A DNA stretch of 64,000 nt, from positions 157,180-221,179 of the forward strand of contig CABZFF010000001.1 in assembly GCA_902524945.1 (NCBI GenBank), given 5' to 3'. Position numbers and translations under genes: made by a program. Below the pieces are notes generated by a model that ran no database searches, was not told the DNA's origin, and was given only the letters and a program-made list of their open reading frames with translations. Shown here one piece after another: positions 8,263-16,233 of the stretch. Within the stretch, counting starts at the first letter, position 1; each line of letters begins with the position of its first letter. This stretch comes from an uncultured Pelagibacteraceae bacterium (GTDB lineage: Bacteria > Pseudomonadota > Alphaproteobacteria > Pelagibacterales > Pelagibacteraceae).

Positions 8263-8973
8263 TCATGCGACAGATGATCTTCCTCCGTCAACACCTAATA
8301 TTTGGCCTGTTATCCAAGAACTTTCATCTGTTAAGAGAAACTTTGCGACAGAAGCTGAGTCTCCACCCTCACCTATTCTTTTCATTGGGTGCATTTTGGC
8401 AATACCCTCTACAACTTTTTCATTTTTAAGTAAAAAATTTGAAATTTTAGAGTTTGTCAAACTAGGTGCTATACAATTAACTCTGACATTTGGAGCGAAC
8501 TCAGCTGCTAAAGCTAGAGTCAAACCTTCTATGGCACCTTTTGCTGATGAAACTATTGCATGGTTTGGAAAGCCTTGTTTTACAGCTACCGTTGAAAATA
8601 AAACAATCGAGCCTTTATTTTTTTTTAAATTATCTGCTAAGGTTTTAATTACTTCAGTTGCAGAAATAAGATTTAAATTGAATGATTGCATGAAGTCACT
8701 TTTTTTTGTTAACTTTAATGGTTTTAAATCAATTGATCCTACACAAAAAGCTAATCCATTTATTGGCTCATCTTTTAAATCATTCAGTATTTTCTCTGAA
8801 AAATTCTCCTCTAAAACATCGCAAACAGTAAATGTAGAACTTAAATTTTTTGCTAACTCCGATAGACTGGTATCATCTCTTCCGACTAAGTGCACCTGTT
8901 CTCCACTGTCAACTAATTTTTTTGCTAAAGAAGAACCAATTGATCCAGTTGCTCCTAAAATTACTTTTTTCAT
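8263..8973 (-). CDS. Short-chain dehydrogenase/reductase lacking the usual catalytic tyrosine
   Basis: Classical-length SDR (236 residues from the ATG at 8973; the frame continues to 8988). The cofactor motif GATGSIGSS is at the N-terminus, LFSTVAV carries the serine region, and VRVNCIAPSLTNSKI and the end WITGQILGVDGG are normal for SDRs. The active-site YxxxK appears as VSSAK within HAIVSSAKGAIEGL, so the lysine is present but the tyrosine is not. I recall related SDRs with HAxIxAAK at this place, so this may be a subfamily trait. It faces away from the photolyase gene, sharing an 84-base divergent region. Confidence 0.88.
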   Translation of the reverse strand: MKKVILGATGSIGSSLAKKLVDSGEQVHLVGRDDTSLSELAKNLSSTFTVCDVLEENFSEKILNDLKDEPINGLAFCVGSIDLKPLKLTKKSDFMQSFNLNLISATEVIKTLADNLKKNKGSIVLFSTVAVKQGFPNHAIVSSAKGAIEGLTLALAAEFAPNVRVNCIAPSLTNSKISNFLLKNEKVVEGIAKMHPMKRIGEGGDSASVAKFLLTDESSWITGQILGVDGGRSSVA

Positions 8974-9057
8974 AAATAAAAATAACATTATTAAAGGTTA
9001 TTTACATGCAAATAATGACGCGTGTAATATCTAAATAAAATATGTATTTTGTTGTTT

Positions 9058-9372
9058 ATGAAGCTTTTTATAATTTTAGGAAATCAACTTTTTAACCCAA
9101 AATATCTCTCTGATTATAAAGACCATACTTTTTTTATGGCAGAAGATTATGGTTTATGCACCTTTGAAAAACATCACAAACTAAAAATAATTTTATTTTT
9201 ATCTTCAATGAGATCATTTAGAGATGAGCTTAAAACAAAAAATTTTAATTTAATATATAAAGATGTAAATAAAGATTTTAAATTATCCTACGAAAAAAAA
9301 TTAGAAAAAATTATAAAAGAAAAAAAGATAAGAGAAATTACCTTTTTTGAAATCGAGGATAAATTTTTTTGA
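9058..9372 (+). CDS. Cryptochrome/photolyase-related protein, N-terminal fragment (frameshifted gene)
   Basis: The first 104 residues of a photolyase-related protein (CPRP/PhrB-like family): MKLFIILGNQLF and the following alternating strands match the N-terminal alpha/beta domain (LGxQL start typical of this family). The frame stops at a TGA at 9370-9372 directly after a run of seven T, while the rest of the gene continues one frame over. With six T the two parts would join without loss into a 493-residue protein. I start at ATG 9058; in-frame TTG codons at 9049 and 9052 are less likely. It lies divergent to the SDR gene. Confidence 0.8.
   Translation: MKLFIILGNQLFNPKYLSDYKDHTFFMAEDYGLCTFEKHHKLKIILFLSSMRSFRDELKTKNFNLIYKDVNKDFKLSYEKKLEKIIKEKKIREITFFEIEDKFF
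9364..9370 (+). other. T7 homopolymer at the photolyase frameshift
   Basis: Seven consecutive T at the exact point where the photolyase-related gene changes frame. One T fewer would restore a continuous protein (junction KFF-EKRILN). An assembly indel, a real mutation and polymerase slippage are all compatible with the sequence. Confidence 0.85.
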
Positions 9373-10540
9373 AAAAAGAATATTAAATTTAGGAAAAAAA
9401 AATTCACTTAAGATTAACCAAGTTAGATCTCCAATGTTTTTAATGGAGAGGCAGGAATTTAAAGATTACCTTTCTAAAAATAAGCGGCCTTTCATGGCAA
9501 ATTTTTATAAAATTGTAAGAACAAAAATGAATTTATTGATGAATAAAAACGGAACTCCAAAAGGAAATAAATGGAGTTTCGATGATGAAAATAGAAAAAA
9601 ACTTCCGAATACTATTAAGGTCCCTGTAATTTCTAAAGTAAAAGAAACAAAGGAAACTACTACACTTAAAAAATTTATAAATTCTAATTTTAAAGATCAT
9701 CCAGGAAATGCTGATAAATTTTGGTTTCCAACGACACGAAAAGACGCAAGTAAGTGGCTTGATGAGTTTTTGAAAGAGAGAATAAAGCTTTTTGGGGATT
9801 ATGAGGATGCAGTAACAGATAAATCAAATACTGTTTTTCATAGCGCGTTAAGTCCACTTATAAACTTAGGATTAATAGCACCAGAGGAGATAATAGAGAA
9901 GTTAAGAAAGATTGAAAACAAAATACCTATGAATTCCTTGGAAGGTTATATAAGACAGATTATAGGTTGGAGAGAGTTTATGAGAGGAATTTACCAAAAC
10001 TATGATCAACGATTAGATAACACTAATTTTTTTAATCATAAAAGAAAAATGAAAAAATCCTGGTACGACGGAAATACTGGTTTAGATCCGTTAGATCATG
10101 CAATCAATAATGCTAAAAACTACGGCTGGTCGCATCATATTGAAAGGCTAATGATATTGGCAAATATAATGAATCTTTGTGAGATAAACCCTAAACAAGT
10201 TTACAAATGGTTTATGGAAATGTTTGTGGACTCATCAGACTGGGTAATGGCACCGAATGTTTATGGGATGGGATTATTTAGTGACGGCGGAATATTTGCA
10301 ACTAAACCTTATATTTGCGGTTCAAGTTATTTTTTAAAGATGATGCATTTTAAAAAAGGTCCATGGTGTGATGTAATGGACGGATTGTATTGGAAATTTA
10401 TAGATAGACATAAGAAATTCTTCTTAAAAAATCCTCGTCTTGCAATGATGGTTAGAGTTTCTGAGAAAATGAATAAAGAGAGAAAAACAAGAATATTCAA
10501 AGCTGCCAATAATTTTATAAAAGAAAATACTAATGGTTAA
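9373..10540 (+). CDS. Cryptochrome/photolyase-related protein, main fragment (frameshifted gene)
   Basis: Bulk of the photolyase-related (DPRP/PhrB-like) protein; the open frame reaches back to 9347 but homology begins at the T run. SPMFLMERQEFKDY, KWSFDDENRKKLP, GYIRQIIGWREFMRG, MAPNVYGMGLFSDGG and DGLYWKFIDRH are typical of the family, whose known members bind FAD and repair UV lesions, often with a 4Fe-4S cluster. In PhrB I recall a YCxxC plus ACPF cysteine set near the C-terminus. Here this region reads MMHFKKGPWCDVMDG with a single Cys, so the cluster may be absent. It overlaps the DUF393 gene by 8 bases. Confidence 0.8.
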
Positions 10541-10880
10541 AGTTTTTTTTAATAATTCATGTAATATTTGTAGAGCTGAAATCAATCATTACAAAAAACA
10601 TAGTGATAACAGTGTAGAGTGGATAGATGTAACTAATAATAAAGAAGCTCAGAAAATTACCTCTAAATCTTATAAAGAACTTTTAAGAAGAATGCATGTT
10701 ATAAAAGATGGCAAAGTAATTGATGGAGCAGAATCTTTTTTAATAATTTGGAAAAACGTTCCTAAATATAATTTTTTATATAAAATATTTAGGATTAAAC
10801 CTTTGTTTTTCATATTAAATATTTTCTATGAAATTGCAGCTTATTTTTTATTTATCAAAAACAAACATCTCCTTAAGTGA
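10533..10880 (+). CDS. DUF393 (DCC-type) thiol-disulfide oxidoreductase-like protein
   Basis: A 115-residue protein with a thioredoxin-like start (VKVFFNNSCNICRAEI) that places a CxxC at about residues 10-13. In the family the motif is DCCxxC; here it is NSCNIC. The later segment RRMHVIKDGKVIDGAESFLIIW is typical of DUF393, and the C-terminus has a hydrophobic stretch that may touch the membrane. It overlaps the photolyase gene upstream and the DUF2256 gene downstream. DUF393 genes are often found with photolyase-like genes, so a shared redox role is plausible but unproven. Confidence 0.8.
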   Translation: MVKVFFNNSCNICRAEINHYKKHSDNSVEWIDVTNNKEAQKITSKSYKELLRRMHVIKDGKVIDGAESFLIIWKNVPKYNFLYKIFRIKPLFFILNIFYEIAAYFLFIKNKHLLK

Positions 10881-11011
10881 TAAAAAAAACTGATCTTCCT
10901 AAAAAAAACTGTCCAGTTTGTAATAAATCTTTTACCTGGAGAAAAAAATGGAGATTAAATTGGCCGATGGTTAAATATTGCTCTAAAAAGTGCTCAAAAT
11001 TAAGTAAATAA
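10877..11011 (+). CDS. DUF2256 small zinc-ribbon protein
   Basis: A 44-residue protein from a GTG start that overlaps the preceding stop (GTGA). It reads LPKKNCPVCNKSFTWRKKW, then KYCSKKC: a CxxC plus CxxxC zinc-ribbon pattern. The FTWRKKW core and the KYCSxxC end match DUF2256 as I know it, a family commonly next to cryptochrome/photolyase-related genes, exactly the situation here. Function is unknown; basic residues suggest nucleic acid contact. The position and the 4-base overlap make it part of the photolyase-DUF393 unit. Confidence 0.82.
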   Translation: MIKKTDLPKKNCPVCNKSFTWRKKWRLNWPMVKYCSKKCSKLSK

Positions 11012-11088
11012 ACAAAACTAAATCCTCTTCAAGTCAGATATGCAAAAAATAAAGTAATAGTAAGACATAAAATTAGTATTCTAAAATA

Positions 11089-13698
11089 ATGAGCAATTAC
11101 GAACAATTTAGATCAGTTATGAAAGATGCTGGTTTTGCTCTATCGAGTAAACCAGTAACTAAAAAAATTTTAGAAAATGCTATTAAATTTTCAAAAAGTA
11201 AGGAAAAAACAATATTAGCAAAGCAACATGAAATATCGAAAAAAATTTATTTTCTTTTAGATGGAAATGTAAAATTTAATAAATACTTTGAAAAAAATTC
11301 TCTTACGTTTGCAAAGATCAATAAAAGAAATTCACCATTAGGTATATCTGGATTAAATCCTCCAGGTAGATTTATGGCTGAAATATTGATTGATGAAAAT
11401 ACTGAATATTATTCTTTTGATTTAAGTTACCTAGATGAAATTGAAAGTGTTGACCCAAACTTTGTTGCAACTTTTTTATCTTATATATTATTTTTTTCAA
11501 CCAATCTTTTATGGTCGACTAGAAATCTTGACACTGCTTTTAAACAAAATAATTATCAAATATCTAAGGGATCAAATTCTGGAATTAACGAAAGTAATTA
11601 TGAAAAAATAAAAGATACAATTTTTTTTTCTTCTATAGTTGAGGAGGATGTTAAAAAATTACTGAATTTAGGTGAGATAAAGTTATACTCTACAGATGAA
11701 ATCATAACACTAGAAGGTAATGATAGCAGTGGATTAAATATATTGCTATCTGGAAAAGTTGAAGGTTCATTTAATAGCAAAATAGATAATTCAATTAAGA
11801 AAAAATATAGATCGATAGCAAGACCAGGAGTAGCGTTTTCGTTATCTTGTGGCAAAAGATTAATTAAATTTCCATATTCAATTAAGGTAACTAGAGATAC
11901 AAGAATATTACATCTATCCAATGAGGTTATTAATAATTTAATATTAGAAAATCCTGTTCTAGCCATCAAGCTTCTCAAAAGACAAATTTGGCAATTAGGA
12001 AGATATCAGCAAAGCGCAACGGGGCTGGCAAGATACGCTGCTAAAAACGAAATAGAACTCTTGAAATTTTTAATACAAGATAATTTTTCTAAACTTCCTG
12101 TAAATTCAAAAATATATAGTGTGCCACACTTATTAGAAAATCGATACTCTCATGAATTAGCTTTTGATATCATTTACAATTTAATGGTAACTGGTAATGA
12201 AATTGAAAAGTCTATTGCAAACTTGATGTCAGATGCACTTAAAAGTTTTGAAAAGCAGCAAAGATTTTTTAAAGAATTAAACATAATTTATAATCGTGTA
12301 GAACAATTAAAAGAAATTAAAAGTAAAGACTCATTAGATAAATTAACACTTTCTAATTTTATTAAAGCATTTGATCATGTGCCTTACGTTATAAAGGGAA
12401 TGGAAAATCTTCCAAGTAAAGCTAATAATATTTTTTTTTACAACCATCTCGCAGCTAATGATGAAAATAAGTTGCCTAATGGGCATTCCTTTTCAATAGA
12501 TAGTCATTTTGTAAGTGCAAAAATTTTATATTCAAAATACGGTGACGGAGGAAAAAGAATAGTTCGTGCAAGTAGGAATACAGAATATTGGAGGCATAAT
12601 TTTTATGAAAATTTAGATTATATATTCGTTCATACTAAAGAGTCAGATTTACTAAATGAGACTCATGAGGAAAAAAAAGATAGAAAAGATAAATTTTTTA
12701 GAGATGCGCAAGATATAATTAATAAAGGCCAGCCTTTGGTAATTGCTCCTGAGGGAACATCTGAAACAGAAGATAACTTTACTGAAACATCTCCTGGCCC
12801 CTTCAAACCTGGTGCATTTGCTTTGGCAAGTCGGTTGAAACCTGAACCTTATTTAGTTCCTATAGCTCTAGCAAACTTTGACAAACCAGTTTCTTCGACT
12901 GTTTATTCAGCAATTATTAAGCAACCTATTAAAATTTCAAATTTTGTAAAAGACAATACTAATATGGAGGAAATTAAGTCTTTTTTACTTGATTATAGAA
13001 GAACTTTTAAAAGTTATGTTGAAGAGGCGATCGAACTATCTAATAAAGTAAAGCATGATACTCATGATTTAACAAATTTAAGTACTAATTATAATCTTGT
13101 AAGTCCAATCGAAGAAGAATTTGAATTAGATGTTAGAGAACTTGAATTGAACGCTATAAACAGCTCTATTAATCAGAAAGAAATAATATTATTTGGAAGT
13201 TCTACTTTTCGTATGTGGAAAAATTATGAACAAGATCTTGGTGGAAAAAATATGTTAAATCTTGCTTTTGGGGGTTCGACTTTATCCTCATGTAGAACAT
13301 ATTTTGAGAGAATTTTTTCAAACTATAGTCCAAAAATACTTTTATTTTACGCAGGCGATAACGATATCGGAAGAGGTTTAAATTCTGATCAAATTAATCA
13401 AGAATTTTTATTATTTGCGACTCAAGCTGCAGAAAAATTAAAGAATACAAAATGTTTTTTTATTTCAATAAAACCAAGTCCTTTTAGAAAAAAATTTTTA
13501 AAAGAGATTACTAGTACAAATAATAAAATAAAAAAAACAATAAATCATCTAGAAAAATGGAAATTCATTGATATCTGTAACCCAATGTTAAAAGCTGGAT
13601 ATGAAAAGTTTTATGATCAAGATCAATTACATATGAATGACTTAGGATATAGTTTGTTAAGCAAGTCTCTGAGAGACGAAATCGCAAAGATAAATTAA
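11089..13698 (+). CDS. Fusion protein: two cNMP-binding-like domains, PlsC-type acyltransferase, SGNH hydrolase
   Basis: An 869-residue soluble protein. Residues about 30-110 and 165-265 look like two cyclic-nucleotide-binding (CAP-effector) folds, the second clearer (DEIITLEGNDSSGLNILLSG). Residues about 430-640 are a glycerolipid acyltransferase: NHLAAND gives HX4D with His453/Asp458, APEGTSE gives the EGT motif near residue 555, then FKPGAFALA. Residues about 695-869 are an SGNH esterase: FGSSTF (Ser705), NLAFGGS, AGDND (Asn758) and DQLH (Asp845, His848). All catalytic residues appear intact. It probably remodels acyl lipids under control of a small ligand; substrate unknown. It converges on the next gene with a 1-base gap. 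Confidence 0.8.
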   Translation: MSNYEQFRSVMKDAGFALSSKPVTKKILENAIKFSKSKEKTILAKQHEISKKIYFLLDGNVKFNKYFEKNSLTFAKINKRNSPLGISGLNPPGRFMAEILIDENTEYYSFDLSYLDEIESVDPNFVATFLSYILFFSTNLLWSTRNLDTAFKQNNYQISKGSNSGINESNYEKIKDTIFFSSIVEEDVKKLLNLGEIKLYSTDEIITLEGNDSSGLNILLSGKVEGSFNSKIDNSIKKKYRSIARPGVAFSLSCGKRLIKFPYSIKVTRDTRILHLSNEVINNLILENPVLAIKLLKRQIWQLGRYQQSATGLARYAAKNEIELLKFLIQDNFSKLPVNSKIYSVPHLLENRYSHELAFDIIYNLMVTGNEIEKSIANLMSDALKSFEKQQRFFKELNIIYNRVEQLKEIKSKDSLDKLTLSNFIKAFDHVPYVIKGMENLPSKANNIFFYNHLAANDENKLPNGHSFSIDSHFVSAKILYSKYGDGGKRIVRASRNTEYWRHNFYENLDYIFVHTKESDLLNETHEEKKDRKDKFFRDAQDIINKGQPLVIAPEGTSETEDNFTETSPGPFKPGAFALASRLKPEPYLVPIALANFDKPVSSTVYSAIIKQPIKISNFVKDNTNMEEIKSFLLDYRRTFKSYVEEAIELSNKVKHDTHDLTNLSTNYNLVSPIEEEFELDVRELELNAINSSINQKEIILFGSSTFRMWKNYEQDLGGKNMLNLAFGGSTLSSCRTYFERIFSNYSPKILLFYAGDNDIGRGLNSDQINQEFLLFATQAAEKLKNTKCFFISIKPSPFRKKFLKEITSTNNKIKKTINHLEKWKFIDICNPMLKAGYEKFYDQDQLHMNDLGYSLLSKSLRDEIAKIN

Positions 13699-13699
13699 C

Positions 13700-14830
13700 T
13701 CAAATAAATTTAGCTAAAATTTTTGGGATATTATTTTTAAAATTAAAATATCCTTTATTAGAAAATTGCCAAGAAAACCTATCTTCCTCGTTCAAAACAA
13801 AGTTTAACTCTAAATCTTGCTTTTTTCTTATAGTATTTAAATAAGAAAAATTTTCTCCGATGCTCGGGTGGAAGACATCAAAAGATTTAATTTCATGTGT
13901 TAGAGTTTTAAATTTTACTTCATCTATGATTTGTAAATCTTCAAATCTTTTTTTTTGGTCATTAATTATTTTTGACTTATAATCTAGTATTTTTTGCTCG
14001 AGCTTTAACTTTCGAGCCTCATTACTTAATAAAACTAAATAAATATTTTTATATTTTTTTAAATATTTATTTTCTAAATTTAATTCGTTTTCAAAAACAA
14101 TTAAATTTTCATTTGATTTATCTTCTTTTTTAAAATTAAGTGCATTTAATTTATACTCTCTATTATCTGTTAAAGGAGAAGCATTTTCGTTTAATTTAAT
14201 ATTCTTATATTTATTATTAGTGAACTTACTAATATTCCAAGACTGAGCAACATAGTGTTTACCCTTAGTTTGCAAACCTGCGACCCATCTCCAACTTAAA
14301 GTATTAGAGGCAGCGTCGCCATCATATAAATATTTCATAAAAAACTCTGCACCTTTCTGCCATGGTAAATTTAAAGTAAATATCCAAATGCTAGCAAACC
14401 ACATTCTTGTATGATTATGTAAATAATTATTTTCTTTAAGCTCTTTCACCCAATCATTAAAACATTCAATTTCAGTTTCAGCATTTACAGCTTTTTTATA
14501 ATTATCATCCTCCTTTAGCCCTTTCAAATCTTCAATAAAATCTGACCAAACTTGAGGTCTAAGTTCCAGCCACCCTTTCCAATAAACTCTCCAAAAAATT
14601 TCTTGGATATATTTTTCAACTTTTTGATAAGGAAACTTTGTTAAAACAGTTTTGGCAACTTCATATTCAGTGATTAATCTGTGAGAGATATAAGGTGATA
14701 AGCAAGATACATTTGATTTATCTTTTGGCCCTAAATCAAAATTTCTTCTAAAACTATAATTTACTAACTCACTATTTATAAAAGTATCAAGCCGTTTTAA
14801 GGCTCCGTCTCTTGAAATTTCGAATTTCAT
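13700..14830 (-). CDS. Photolyase/cryptochrome-like FAD protein, apparently with domains permuted
   Basis: Residues 1-205 are the helical FAD-binding domain of photolyases and cryptochromes: SCLSPYISHRLITEYEV, IFWRVYWKGWLELRP, YLHNHTRMWFASIWIF, DGDAASNTLSWRWVAG and AQSWNISKF. The usual N-terminal antenna domain is missing. Instead the last 135 residues begin NLIVFENELNLEN, which resembles the first strand of a photolyase antenna domain (LVWFRNDLRL), and end in GYFNFKNNIPKIL. This suggests the alpha/beta domain moved to the C-terminus. Repair or signalling role is unknown. It overlaps the small membrane-protein gene upstream by one base. Confidence 0.82.
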   Translation of the reverse strand: MKFEISRDGALKRLDTFINSELVNYSFRRNFDLGPKDKSNVSCLSPYISHRLITEYEVAKTVLTKFPYQKVEKYIQEIFWRVYWKGWLELRPQVWSDFIEDLKGLKEDDNYKKAVNAETEIECFNDWVKELKENNYLHNHTRMWFASIWIFTLNLPWQKGAEFFMKYLYDGDAASNTLSWRWVAGLQTKGKHYVAQSWNISKFTNNKYKNIKLNENASPLTDNREYKLNALNFKKEDKSNENLIVFENELNLENKYLKKYKNIYLVLLSNEARKLKLEQKILDYKSKIINDQKKRFEDLQIIDEVKFKTLTHEIKSFDVFHPSIGENFSYLNTIRKKQDLELNFVLNEEDRFSWQFSNKGYFNFKNNIPKILAKFI

Positions 14831-15030
14831 TAGTCCTCGTCATCCCTCCACTCATCAATAAAAAGTTTCCAACACGCAAAAGATACACAAACTATTCCGA
14901 CGCAAAAACCAAGAAGTACACCATTATGCTTGCCTAAATATATTGATCCATAATGAGTGCTAAGTATTGGTGGCACCACTAATATTGCGCCAATAATTAA
15001 GTATCGAATAGCAAAAGGTGGTCTTTTCAA
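14830..15030 (-). CDS. Small two-helix membrane protein
   Basis: A 66-residue protein with two predicted membrane helices (IRYLIIGAILVVPPIL and VLLGFCVGIVCVSFACW) and an acidic tail (DEWRDDED). I do not recognise the family. It overlaps the DUF4864-like gene by 4 bases and the photolyase-like gene by 1 base (TAATG), so it is probably a real, translationally coupled gene in the msrA to photolyase-like unit. Confidence 0.7.
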   Translation of the reverse strand: MKRPPFAIRYLIIGAILVVPPILSTHYGSIYLGKHNGVLLGFCVGIVCVSFACWKLFIDEWRDDED

Positions 15031-15482
15031 ATTGAATTTCCTTGATCAAGTGGCATTGAAACTGCTGTAGTAAACCAACAATTTGTGCAATTTTCCTCAT
15101 TACCTTTACTTACATGCCATTCATAAAAAAATTGTTGTTTCTCATCGCTTAAAACTTTTACTCCATAAACAAATTTATTTTCAGTATTTGTAATTAATTC
15201 TATCTTGTGTGAAAAATGGTTTAACAATATTCTATAATGTACATCGTAAAGCATAATTCTAAATCTGGGATATGGGCCAGTCATTTTTTTATTATCAGGA
15301 TGAGCGAAAATCCATGTTTGTTTAATGCCGTTATCTTTATCGTCATTATTTTTTAAAGCATCTAATTGTATTTTGATAACATCATAAGCAGATAAATTTT
15401 CAGCTGGTTTTATCATTTCTGCATTTGTTGAACTAACGAAACCCACAAAAAAAATTGCTAAAATTATTTTTTTCAATTCCAT
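15027..15482 (-). CDS. Exported DUF4864-like protein
   Basis: A signal peptide (MELKKIILAIFFVGFVSSTNA) is followed by about 130 residues. The segment VIKIQLDALKNNDDKDNGIKQTW and the later TGPYPRFRIML resemble DUF4864 proteins, which have an NTF2-like look. A CTNC pair lies near the C-terminus. Probably periplasmic; function unknown. It overlaps msrA by 10 bases and the small membrane protein by 4 bases, so it belongs to the same transcript. Confidence 0.75.
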   Translation of the reverse strand: MELKKIILAIFFVGFVSSTNAEMIKPAENLSAYDVIKIQLDALKNNDDKDNGIKQTWIFAHPDNKKMTGPYPRFRIMLYDVHYRILLNHFSHKIELITNTENKFVYGVKVLSDEKQQFFYEWHVSKGNEENCTNCWFTTAVSMPLDQGNSI

Positions 15483-16045
15483 ATTTCTCTCAAAGTATCT
15501 TCTCTTTTACACGCCTTTTTATACATTAGATAACGAATAAAATTTTTTTCATAATAATCTTGGTGATAATCTTCTGCTTGGTAAAATTCTTCAAATTTCC
15601 ATACTAAAGTGACAATTTTTTTATCAAATTTCTTTTCTAAATTTTTAAAGGATTTATCAATAAATTCTTTTTCTAGTTGATTTTGATAAAAAATTACTGA
15701 TCTGTAGCTCTTGCCTTTGTCGCAAAATTGACCTTCTGAGTCGAAGGGATCTATATTTCTCCAAAAAATATTAAGTAATTTTTCATAGTTTACTCTATTT
15801 GGATCATAAGTTATTTCTAAAGCCTCTACGTGGCCAGTGTCTTTATAAATAACATCATGGTAAGTAGGATCTTTTAAATGCCCACCTGAATAACCTGAAA
15901 CTGTTGATAAAACACCCTCAACCCCATCAAAGGACTCCTCCATGCACCAAAAACATCCTCCAGCAAAGTACACTTTTTTAAAATTTTTTGATTGAGCAGA
16001 AGTACTTATTAAAAAAATTAAAATTATAAAAAAATATTTTTTCAC
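15473..16045 (-). CDS. msrA: Peptide methionine sulfoxide reductase A, exported
   Basis: Reduces the S-form of methionine sulfoxide in proteins. The catalytic motif GGCFWCMEE is present, with STVSGYSGGHLKDPTY, YKDTGHVEALEITYDP and FWRNIDPFDSEGQFCDKG. A hydrophobic leader (KYFFIILIFLISTSAQS) indicates export, so this is a periplasmic enzyme. Length (190 residues) is normal. It is the first gene of a four-gene minus-strand unit ending with the photolyase-like gene. A second exported reductase, MsrB, lies at 59833. Confidence 0.95.
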   Translation of the reverse strand: MKKYFFIILIFLISTSAQSKNFKKVYFAGGCFWCMEESFDGVEGVLSTVSGYSGGHLKDPTYHDVIYKDTGHVEALEITYDPNRVNYEKLLNIFWRNIDPFDSEGQFCDKGKSYRSVIFYQNQLEKEFIDKSFKNLEKKFDKKIVTLVWKFEEFYQAEDYHQDYYEKNFIRYLMYKKACKREDTLREIWN

Positions 16046-16068
16046 AATTTAATGATATATTATTCTTA

Positions 16069-16233
16069 ATGAAAAACGATGATCATATTGTCATAGACGG
16101 TAACAAAGATACTACAGATAATGTTTGTGAAGAATGCAGAAAAGAAGACGAAAGTGTAAATCAAAACTTAATTATGCACAGCTACAAAATTTGTAACAGT
16201 TGCTACCTTTCAAAAAGAATTTTTCCTCTTTAG
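16069..16233 (+). CDS. Small CxxC/CxxC protein (putative zinc ribbon)
   Basis: A 54-residue reading frame starting at ATG 16069. It contains two CxxC pairs (VCEECRKED and KICNSCYLSKR), the spacing expected for a small zinc-binding knuckle. The N-terminal half is acidic, the C-terminal half basic. It is divergent to msrA (23-base gap) and overlaps the stop codon of the Yip1-type gene by 4 bases. I do not recognise a named family; the cysteine pattern and tight fit between neighbours support a real gene. Confidence 0.6.
   Translation: MKNDDHIVIDGNKDTTDNVCEECRKEDESVNQNLIMHSYKICNSCYLSKRIFPL

Noticed and set aside
8396..9034. Long 212-residue frame on the plus strand opposite the SDR
   Set aside because: Composition is that of an antisense shadow, and the SDR on the other strand has all cofactor motifs except the Tyr.
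9364..9370. Programmed ribosomal frameshift in the photolyase gene
   Set aside because: The T run could slip, but I see no clear heptamer plus downstream structure; a simple indel explains the sequence equally well.
9347..9372. ATG at 9347 as an independent start for the second photolyase fragment
   Set aside because: Family similarity is continuous only through the T7 junction, so the first residues of that frame overlap the upstream fragment and are not homologous.
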